Origin: Chryseobacterium sp. HSC-36S06
GTDB lineage: Bacteria; Bacteroidota; Bacteroidia; Flavobacteriales; Weeksellaceae
NCBI RefSeq assembly: GCF_024171485.1
Contig: NZ_JALJZX010000002.1
Coordinates: 248,001 to 312,000, forward strand
Reading direction: 5' to 3'
DNA length: 64,000 nucleotides
The notes under the pieces were generated by a model. The model was not told where the DNA came from, ran no database searches, and was given only the letters and a program-made list of their open reading frames with translations. Made by a program: the position numbers and the translations under genes. Shown here one piece after another: positions 34,306 to 40,276 of the stretch; position 1 is the stretch's first letter; each line of letters starts with the position of its first letter.

Positions 34306-34638
34306 TTATCCTAACTCTTCTTCGACCGTAGCATCGGGGGCGTTTTTCTTTACGGATTCTATGCCGTTTTCCATTCCGCCTGCAGATTCGTACATTTCAC
34401 TCGAGCCGATAACCTGATTGTTGCCGGCTTTCAGATTAAAATGAAACTTGCCGCTTGCTGATTCTTTTCTTTCGTACTTCGAATCATCGGAAGCGTTTTT
34501 CTTTACCGATTCTACGCCGTTTTCGCAGGAGGTTTTCGTGGTATAGCCTTCACTTGCCAAAATGGTCTGTCCGTTGCCGGCTTTCAGATTGAATTGAAAC
34601 TCACCGCTTTTTCTTTTTGAAATTACAAATTTGCCCAT
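34306..34638 (-). CDS. yegP: YegP/DUF1508-family protein
   Basis: 110 aa built from two ~50-residue DUF1508 repeats: FQFNLKAGNGQTILASEGY with the SCENGVESVKKNA tail (residues ~12-50) and FHFNLKAGNNQVIGSSEMY with GMENGIESVKKNA (residues ~64-102). The repeated FxFNLKAGN-x-QxI core is diagnostic. Small cytosolic proteins of this type are widespread with no established biochemical role; E. coli YegP is a homologue. It is flanked by a hairpin and by a repeat-rich gap. Confidence 0.92.
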   Translation of the reverse strand: MGKFVISKRKSGEFQFNLKAGNGQTILASEGYTTKTSCENGVESVKKNASDDSKYERKESASGKFHFNLKAGNNQVIGSSEMYESAGGMENGIESVKKNAPDATVEEELG

Positions 34639-34807
34639 AGTAAAGTATTTTTTTTGGTTTCTTAAAGTTAAGAAAATTACTGCACACGGAGATGCAGTTA
34701 AACTCTAAATTTCAATGGTAATGACCTTTAAAACTCTTCGGATTTATTGAAATGATTCAAAATTTGTATCTTAAATGTTAATTCTTATATCTAAGATTCA
34801 TAAATTT

Positions 34808-34841
34808 AAATCTAAGACTATAACAATGTAGTCTTAGATTT
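34808..34841 (+). repeat. 13-bp perfect inverted repeat (hairpin)
   Basis: AAATCTAAGACTA and TAGTCTTAGATTT around an 8-nt loop, followed by TATTTTTTG. It could be a terminator or an operator. No gene on the plus strand ends just before it. Confidence 0.75.
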
Positions 34842-34883
34842 TATTTTTTGGGCCTAAGACGTCAAAGGATATAGTTTAGACTA

Positions 34884-34891
34884 TAAATTTG
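34884..34891 (+). promoter_or_regulatory. -7 box (TAAATTTG) of the HTH gene
   Basis: Perfect TAnnTTTG bracketed by two TTTAGAC words, ~73 nt before the start codon. Confidence 0.4.
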
Positions 34892-34963
34892 CAACTTTAG
34901 ACGCAATTATGATAATATTAATTCTATATTGAGTACTTTTAATCTCCATAAAATCATTGAGTT

Positions 34964-35290
34964 ATGTTTCCATCACACACTTATCTGAGTCCCGGTGCGC
35001 ATCCGTACCCGCATATTGGCCAGTTTATCCGCGCGAAGCTCCGCGAGCTGCATGTATCGTCGCCCGAAGCGGCAAGAAGGTTGGGCGTTTCCACCAGCGC
35101 GGTGCACGCGTATTTTAAGCAGCCCTCGCTTCAGTTTGGGATCATCTGGAAACTATCAATGGCGCTGAATTATGATCTGCTGTCGGATCTTATTGCCCGT
35201 TACCCCGAAAATTTCCCGGTAAAAACCGACCCGCGCATTGCCGAACTGGAAAAGGAAGTGGAGATTTTAAGGGGGTTGTTGAGGAGATAG
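34964..35290 (+). CDS. Helix-turn-helix DNA-binding protein
   Basis: 108 aa. An N-terminal Pro/Tyr-rich leader (SPGAHPYPHIGQFIRAKL) runs into an XRE-like HTH (ELHVSSPEAARRLGVSTSAV then HAYFKQPSLQFGIIWKLS, residues ~30-70). A C-terminal amphipathic helix with leucines (AELEKEVEILRGLLRR) probably dimerises it. Base composition and codon use are clearly GC-richer than the flanking genes (for example cgcgagctgcatgtatcgtc), which may indicate transfer. The repeat-rich upstream gap suggests autoregulation (inference). No partner gene is obvious. Confidence 0.72.
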   Translation: MFPSHTYLSPGAHPYPHIGQFIRAKLRELHVSSPEAARRLGVSTSAVHAYFKQPSLQFGIIWKLSMALNYDLLSDLIARYPENFPVKTDPRIAELEKEVEILRGLLRR

Positions 35291-35352
35291 TGGATTTATA
35301 GGTTTCCACGCGAAACGAGTGGTGTGGTAGAGGAGGGAAGTATTTTATTTAC

Positions 35353-35991
35353 TTATTTTTCATTTGATTTTCGAATAAGTTCTTCTACCAATTTTGTTCT
35401 TTCTGTTTTTCGTTGCTTTTCAATTTCATCCAACGCATTTAGAACGTGTCTCAAGTTTGAATGAGCTGAATTTCCCATTTCAAATTCATAGTGAGTATCA
35501 AAGACTTCAGTGTAAATATGAAATATTATATTTTGACAGAGATCGAAAAGTTCTTCTGTTTCATCAAGAGTGATATCATTTACTATTCCTTCATTATTAG
35601 AATCCTCATGTGCAAAAATTTTATCTCTTTGTAATTTAATATCATCAATTAACTTTTTCTTTGAAGTAATTCTGGACAGTTCTTTATTGATGAACTCTTG
35701 GCTAATATTTAGCGATTTATAGTAGCCACCTTTTTTACAATTTTCAAGTATTTTAATAATATTAAATTCTTCTCTTTAAATAAATAATTTTGAAAGTTGA
35801 AGAATGATTATTCTCCAATAGTTAACTTTGGTTAAAGTAAAAAAACTACCCTTAAATTTTAAATCTATTAGATATTCTGAGCAATCATTTACTTTATACA
35901 ATTCTCTTAACACCAAGTATGATTCCTTACCTAAGAAGAAAATTTTTACAATTTTTTCTAAGTGAGTTTTAAATTGATTTTTTCTTGACAT
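35353..35991 (-). pseudogene. AbiU2-like HEPN protein gene interrupted by an in-frame TAA
   Basis: From ATG 35991 (MSRKNQFKTHLEKI) the frame runs 71 codons to TAA at 35776-35778, then continues in the same frame for 140 codons (REEFNIIKILENCKKGGYYK onward) to TAA at 35353-35355. The two halves make one coherent ~212-residue helical protein. The first has YLVLRELYKVN and YWRIIILQLSKLF; the second has LQRDKIFAHEDSNNE, an R-x5-H HEPN-type motif, in an AbiU2-like context. One base change would create the stop. It lies 13 nt after hicB, so it is possibly the third gene of that operon. A sequencing error is possible; the family match is from memory. Confidence 0.65.
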
Positions 35992-36004
35992 ACGTAATGA
36001 AATA

Positions 36005-36391
36005 TTATGCAATTTCCACCTGCATCAATTCTTTTCCCAGATCTTTGATTCCGGTAAGGATTTTTTGGATTTGTTTTTCGGAGGGTTCTTTTTTTCCGTT
36101 CACGTATTGGGATAAGAGCGATTCGTTCATATTAATGCGTTTGCTCAGTGCTTTTGCATTGATGACCGAATAAAACTCAAAGAAACTCGGTAAGTCCAGC
36201 TTGGTGATAATATTTTCTGCGGTGGCGGCTTTTTTATGAGCATGTTCCAGATATAAATTAAGTGCCTCGAGGATATTTTTTTTTAGTTCTTCAAGGTCTT
36301 TTCCTGTGGTAAACACGGGAGTGTTTTCATCTTCGGCAAATGCAGAAAAACCTGTTTGGGTTCTTTCTACTATGAATTTATAATTTTTCAT
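36005..36391 (-). CDS. hicB: HicB-family antitoxin with C-terminal HTH
   Basis: 128 aa. The N-terminal HicB-like domain (MKNYKFIVERTQTGFSAFAE, VFTTGKDLEELKKNILEALN) is followed by an XRE-type HTH (LSKRINMNESLLSQYVNGKK, residues ~82-115). The N-domain binds and neutralises HicA; the HTH should bind the promoter operator. It lies 39 nt downstream of hicA in the usual toxin-first order. Confidence 0.88.
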   Translation of the reverse strand: MKNYKFIVERTQTGFSAFAEDENTPVFTTGKDLEELKKNILEALNLYLEHAHKKAATAENIITKLDLPSFFEFYSVINAKALSKRINMNESLLSQYVNGKKEPSEKQIQKILTGIKDLGKELMQVEIA

Positions 36392-36430
36392 TTTTTAAAG
36401 ATTTAAGTTTGTTGATGACATTTTTTGCTT

Positions 36431-36619
36431 TCAAATTCCTGCCACTTTTTTTATTTTTAGTTCCAGTCCTTTTCCTATTTCCTGCGAACCGTGATTGGGA
36501 ACAACGAATTCTTTTTCGGTAATCGGGCTGAACCAAATTTCGTGGCTGCCTTTTCCCTGTCTTACCAAATAGCAACCTGCTTTCGACAGTTTCCGTAATA
36601 ATTCATTTGTTTTCATCAC
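36431..36619 (-). CDS. hicA: HicA-family mRNA interferase toxin
   Basis: 62 aa, family-typical. It has the double-stranded RNA-binding-like fold with the catalytic His in RQGKGSHEIWFSP and the C-terminal VVPNHGSQEIGKGLELKIKK. The start is ATG 36619 or the adjacent ATG 36616. Members cut mRNAs when not held by HicB. All key residues are present, so it looks intact. Confidence 0.9.
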   Translation of the reverse strand: MMKTNELLRKLSKAGCYLVRQGKGSHEIWFSPITEKEFVVPNHGSQEIGKGLELKIKKVAGI

Positions 36620-36633
36620 TTGAACTCGTTGTA

Positions 36634-36665
36634 CAAAAGTATATAATTGTTTACTTTATTCCAAA
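36634..36665 (-). promoter_or_regulatory. hicAB promoter with both -33 and -7 boxes
   Basis: On the minus strand TTTG (36662-36665), 20 nt spacer, then TACTTTTG (36634-36641): a textbook Bacteroidota promoter, 15 nt before hicA. Confidence 0.75.
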
Positions 36666-36693
36666 TTAAAAGTAATTTATTATTTACTTTTAA
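36666..36693. promoter_or_regulatory. Putative HicB operator, 10-bp inverted repeat
   Basis: TTAAAAGTAA (36666-36675) and TTACTTTTAA (36684-36693), a perfect inverted repeat with 8-bp spacer that directly adjoins the -33 box. A further TTACTTT half-site is at 36651-36657 in the spacer. The position suits autorepression by the HicB HTH. Confidence 0.6.
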
Positions 36694-36725
36694 CCAAAAA
36701 AACGCCCCAGTTTCCCGAGGCGTTT
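36694..36725 (-). terminator. Terminator after the acyl-CoA dehydrogenase gene
   Basis: On the minus strand AAACGCC pairs with GGCGTTT, followed by a T-run. It closes the beta-oxidation operon. Confidence 0.85.
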
Positions 36726-36749
36726 CATTTGTATTTTTAGAACTGTTTT

Positions 36750-38528
36750 CTAATAGTGACCTTTCTCCACATAATGCGCTGCAATTTTTTCTGTGAGTGC
36801 AATAATGTTCGGTTGGTTGGTGTACTTCGTAAATCTTCTGAGACCGGAAAGCATCATTCTCTGCTCGTCGCCTTCAGCGAAAGAAATAATTCCTTCTTTA
36901 GCCGCCACGATGATTTTCTCAACGGCTTTGTAAAGGTTCAGCTGAGCCATCGCTACTTCCACAGAATCCGCGCTGAAGTGTTTCTCGGCTCTCAACACCG
37001 CAGATTCAGCCATATAGATCTGGTTCAGGATTTCGGAAGCGTTAAGCAGTAAGTGCTGCTGTTTCTCCATTTCCATCATGTATTTCTGAAGCGCAGCTCC
37101 GGAAACCATTAAGAATACTTTTTTCAGGTTCGCGATTACGGCTTTTTCTTCGCTTAACAGTTCAGAATAATCCGGCACGTCGAAAGACGGAATTCCCATC
37201 AGTTCTTTTCCGACTGCCATCGCTGGTTTCAAAAGATCAAGCTGGCCTTTCATGGTTTTCTTGATGAGCATTCCTACCGCAAGAAGACGGTTGATTTCGT
37301 TGGTACCTTCGTAGATTCTTCCGATACGAGCGTCTCTCCAAGCTGCTTCCATTGGGGCATCTGCCGAGAATCCCATTCCGCCGTAGATCTGAATTCCCTC
37401 ATCAGCAGTCTGCTGGGTTAAATCTGATACGAAAACTTTCAGGATAGATGCTTCCACCGCGAATTCCTCAACGCCTTTCAGTTCTGCTTCCTGGTGGTTC
37501 ATTCCGCCGGCAACAAGCTCGTCAATTTTATCCTGAATATCTTTCGCAGCACGGTAAGAACCGGCTTCTGAAACGAAGATTCCGGTTGCCATTTCGGCGA
37601 TTTTCTTTCTGATCGCTCCGAAAGTGGAGATCGCTACGCCAAACTGTTTTCTTTCGTTGGCGTATTTTGTGGCGTGAGCTAAGATTCTGCGCTGTCCGTC
37701 GAGGTTTGCTGCTGCCAGTTTAATCCGTCCCACGTTTAGGGAATTTAACGCGATTTTGAAACCGTTGTTTCTTTCTCCTAAAAGATTTTCCACAGGAACT
37801 TTCATATCATTGAAGAAAACCTGACGGGTAGAAGAGGAGCGGATCCCGAGTTTGTGCTCTTCTTCACCGAAAGTTAAACCTTCTGTATCTCTTTCTACGA
37901 TAAATCCGGTGATGTTTTTGTCGTCATCAATTTTAGCGAAAACGATGAAAATCTCTGCAAAACCTGCATTAGAAATCCACATCTTCTGTCCGTTGATGAT
38001 GTAATGTTTACCGTCCTCGGAAAGTTTAGCTTTGGTTTTCCCTGAATTGGCATCTGAACCTGCATCCGGCTCAGTTAAACAGTAAGCACCGAATTTGTTT
38101 CCTGTCGCTAAATCCGGAAGGTATTTGTTTTTCTGCTCTTCGGTTCCGTAAAGAAGGATCGGAAGGGTTCCGATTCCCGTGTGCGCACCGTAAGCGGTAG
38201 CCAGTGAACCGTTGCCGCCGGAAAGGTAATCGCACGCCAACATCGTGGTTACGAATCCCATTCCAAGGCCGCCGTACTGTTCAGGGACGGTAACTCCAAG
38301 GAAGCCCATTTCGCCAAGCTGACGCATGGTTGCTTCTGTTAAAGCGTAATCTTTGCTTTCGAATCTTTCGTGGTGCGGAACCACTTCTCTGTCGATAAAT
38401 TCTTTCGCAGAGTCGCGCATCATTTTTTGTTCTTCTGACAGTTCTTCTAGGGTGAAGATGTCCTGAGCAGGAGTTTCTGTAATTAAGAAGTCTCCGCCGA
38501 TCAGTGATTTTTGTGTTGTATCGCTCAT
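36750..38528 (-). CDS. Acyl-CoA dehydrogenase (long-chain, ~600-residue type)
   Basis: 592 aa, similar in length to VLCAD-like enzymes that carry an extra C-terminal domain. Landmarks: GFLGVTVPEQYGGLGMG, FAD-binding YCLTEPDAGSDANS and MWISNAGFAEIFIVFA, YANERKQFGVAIS, the FAD/tetramer site QIYGGMGFSADAPMEAAWRD, and the catalytic Glu in RIYEGTNEINR. It performs the first, FAD-dependent oxidation of beta-oxidation and passes electrons to ETF (etfBA at 53800-55523). Last gene of the marR-led operon. Confidence 0.95.
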   Translation of the reverse strand: MSDTTQKSLIGGDFLITETPAQDIFTLEELSEEQKMMRDSAKEFIDREVVPHHERFESKDYALTEATMRQLGEMGFLGVTVPEQYGGLGMGFVTTMLACDYLSGGNGSLATAYGAHTGIGTLPILLYGTEEQKNKYLPDLATGNKFGAYCLTEPDAGSDANSGKTKAKLSEDGKHYIINGQKMWISNAGFAEIFIVFAKIDDDKNITGFIVERDTEGLTFGEEEHKLGIRSSSTRQVFFNDMKVPVENLLGERNNGFKIALNSLNVGRIKLAAANLDGQRRILAHATKYANERKQFGVAISTFGAIRKKIAEMATGIFVSEAGSYRAAKDIQDKIDELVAGGMNHQEAELKGVEEFAVEASILKVFVSDLTQQTADEGIQIYGGMGFSADAPMEAAWRDARIGRIYEGTNEINRLLAVGMLIKKTMKGQLDLLKPAMAVGKELMGIPSFDVPDYSELLSEEKAVIANLKKVFLMVSGAALQKYMMEMEKQQHLLLNASEILNQIYMAESAVLRAEKHFSADSVEVAMAQLNLYKAVEKIIVAAKEGIISFAEGDEQRMMLSGLRRFTKYTNQPNIIALTEKIAAHYVEKGHY

Positions 38529-38553
38529 GATTATTTGATGTATTATGTACGAT

Positions 38554-38618
38554 GTAAAATGTACAACGTACTGGAGTTATAAATTAGTTTGAAATACTTT
38601 GTACATGGTACATTTTAC
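38554..38618. repeat. Inverted-repeat scar-like spacer between thiolase and acyl-CoA dehydrogenase genes
   Basis: GTAAAATGTAC (38554-38564) and GTACATTTTAC (38608-38618) are perfect inverted repeats inside a 99-bp spacer also rich in GTAC words (GTACGATG, CAACGTAC, TTTGTACATG). The spacer encodes nothing. It looks like a miniature inverted-repeat element or the remnant of one. Confidence 0.6.
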
Positions 38619-38627
38619 CTTTTACAG

Positions 38628-39806
38628 TTATAGCAGTTCGAAAATACTCGCTGCTCCCTGGCCGGTTCCCACGCACATGGAAACCATACCATATTTGTTG
38701 CCACGTCTTCTCATTTCATCCAGAAGCTGCACGGTAAGTTTGGTTCCTGTACATCCCAGCGGGTGACCTAAAGCGATTGCTCCTCCGTTCACGTTAAGAA
38801 TATCAGGGTTTAATCCTAATTCTTTCTTAATGGCTACTGACTGTGATGCGAAGGCTTCGTTCAGCTCAATTAATTCCATGTCTTTTAATTCTAAACCAGC
38901 CTGTTTTAAAGCTTTCGGAATCGCGTAGATAGGACCCATTCCCATGATTCTAGGCTCTAAACCGGCTGCAGCGTAGGCAACCAGTCTTGCTTCAGGTTCT
39001 AGACCTAATTCTTTTACCATTTCTTCGGACATTACGATCACGAAAGCCGCACCGTCACTCATCTGTGAAGAGTTTCCTGCCGTTACCGAACCGCCGTTTG
39101 CAAAAACCGGACGAAGCTTAGCTAAGCCTTCTAAACTGGTTTCTTTTCTCGGACCTTCATCTACATTGAAATCGAATTTCTTGGTCTCCATTTTCTGGTT
39201 TTCATCCAGGAAATTATATTCTACCGGAATGGAAACAATCTGGTTCGCGAATTTTCCTTCTTCATTGGCTTTCAAAGCTTTCATGTGAGATTCGAACGCA
39301 AACTGATCCTGCTCTTCGCGGGAGATTTTGTACTGATTTGCTACTTCTTCCGCGGTGTAACCCATTCCCCAGTAATAATCCGGGTGAGATTTTGCTACGG
39401 TAGTTTCAGGAACCGGTTTGTAACCACCCATTGGGATGTAACTCATGGATTCGGTACCACCGGCGATGATACAGTCGGCCATTCCTGCCTGAATTTTTGC
39501 AGAAGCAATTGCGATGGCTTCAGAGCCTGATGCGCAGTATCTGTTTACTGTTACGCCTGGAACTTTGTCGGTATTCAATCCCATCAGGGAAATTAAACGG
39601 GCAACGTTTAATCCCTGTTCGGCTTCCGGCATTGCGTTTCCAACGATTAAATCGTCAATTCTGTCTTTGTCGAGTTGCGGAACCGCAGCCATTAATTTTT
39701 CAATGACTGTTGCAGCCAGAACATCGGGTCTTGTAAATCTCAGACTGCCTTTTGGCGCTTTGCCTACAGCCGTTCTGAAACCTTTTATGATATATGCTTG
39801 TCTCAT
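38628..39806 (-). CDS. fadA: Acetyl-CoA C-acyltransferase (3-ketoacyl-CoA thiolase)
   Basis: 392 aa, full-length thiolase. The nucleophile Cys is in VNRYCASGSEAIAIA, the catalytic His in NGGAIALGHPLGCTGTK and the second Cys in SMCVGTGQGAASIFELL; ELNEAFASQS is also conserved. It carries out the last step of beta-oxidation, releasing acetyl-CoA. It belongs with the multifunctional enzyme at 40274, from which it is separated by the inserted four-helix-bundle element. It is not a close copy of the thiolase at 59087. Confidence 0.95.
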   Translation of the reverse strand: MRQAYIIKGFRTAVGKAPKGSLRFTRPDVLAATVIEKLMAAVPQLDKDRIDDLIVGNAMPEAEQGLNVARLISLMGLNTDKVPGVTVNRYCASGSEAIAIASAKIQAGMADCIIAGGTESMSYIPMGGYKPVPETTVAKSHPDYYWGMGYTAEEVANQYKISREEQDQFAFESHMKALKANEEGKFANQIVSIPVEYNFLDENQKMETKKFDFNVDEGPRKETSLEGLAKLRPVFANGGSVTAGNSSQMSDGAAFVIVMSEEMVKELGLEPEARLVAYAAAGLEPRIMGMGPIYAIPKALKQAGLELKDMELIELNEAFASQSVAIKKELGLNPDILNVNGGAIALGHPLGCTGTKLTVQLLDEMRRRGNKYGMVSMCVGTGQGAASIFELL

Positions 39807-39822
39807 TTGGATTATAGATTTT

Positions 39823-40276
39823 TAGACAAGAGATATTAGACTCTTGCGTTGTTAATTATTTTTTATTTACATTTTCTTTAAACACGTAAATCATTTTCTG
39901 AATTTCGTCCAATTTGCTTAAGATTGGCTCATTTACTTCTTTACTGATGAAATTTAATCGTTCAGAAATTATCAGTTGGGTTTGGAGTTCGTACGAGGAA
40001 CCAAACGCGACATTTAGAAACTGATTAAACTGCGGCGCTGTATCTCTTCCTGCCCCTTCCGCAATGTTTGATGGAATTGACACCGCAGACCTTTTTATCT
40101 GTGATGATAAACCATATCTTTCATCATTTGGCATTTTTGCTAATGCTTCGTAGACCTCAACACATAAATCGATGGAATCGTTCCAAATTTTTAATTTTTT
40201 AATATTATGCATATCTGTGGAATTTAAATGTGTGATATTCTATCTTAAAGTCTAATATCTCTTGGTCTCTTGTCTA
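39823..40276. mobile_element. Inverted-repeat-bounded element carrying a four-helix-bundle gene
   Basis: Left end 39823-39846 starts TAGACAAGAG and continues ATATTAGACT. The reverse complement of the right end (40249-40275) reads TAGACAAGAG, then ACCAAGAG, then ATATTAGACT. The two ends are thus ~20-bp inverted repeats differing by an 8-bp internal duplication. They enclose exactly one gene (39856-40212) and sit between two genes that normally adjoin in the beta-oxidation operon. The right end overlaps the stop codon of the upstream gene (TAG at 40274-40276). Mobility is inference. Confidence 0.55.
39856..40212 (-). CDS. Four helix bundle protein (23S rRNA intervening-sequence / S23 family)
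   Basis: 118 aa, all-helical. It has the family pattern KIWNDSIDLCVEVYEALAKM, then RYGLSSQIKRSAVSIPSNIA followed by EGAGRDTAPQFNQFLNVAFG, then SSYELQTQLIISERLNFIS. This is the TIGR02436 family, first known from 23S rRNA intervening sequences of Leptospira and relatives and also related to the Avd protein of diversity-generating retroelements. No 23S rRNA or reverse transcriptase is nearby. It lies within inverted repeats inside the fatty-acid operon. Function is unknown. Confidence 0.92.
   Translation of the reverse strand: MHNIKKLKIWNDSIDLCVEVYEALAKMPNDERYGLSSQIKRSAVSIPSNIAEGAGRDTAPQFNQFLNVAFGSSYELQTQLIISERLNFISKEVNEPILSKLDEIQKMIYVFKENVNKK

Larger units (their letters stand above)
34639..34963. 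other. Repeat-rich regulatory gap upstream of the HTH gene
   Basis: 325 bp between divergent genes, holding several copies of a YTWAGAC-like word: CTAAGAT 34791, CTAAGAC 34812, inverted GTCTTAG 34831, CTAAGAC 34854, TTTAGAC 34875 and 34896. Two of them form a perfect 13-bp stem (34808-34820 with 34829-34841). TAAATTTG at 34884-34891 is a plausible -7 box for the rightward gene and is bracketed by the last two words. Nothing else was seen. Confidence 0.5.

Noticed and set aside
39856-40212. Diversity-generating retroelement or 23S rRNA intervening sequence, suggested by the four-helix-bundle gene
   Set aside because: No reverse transcriptase, template/variable repeat or 23S rRNA sequence is present in the window.
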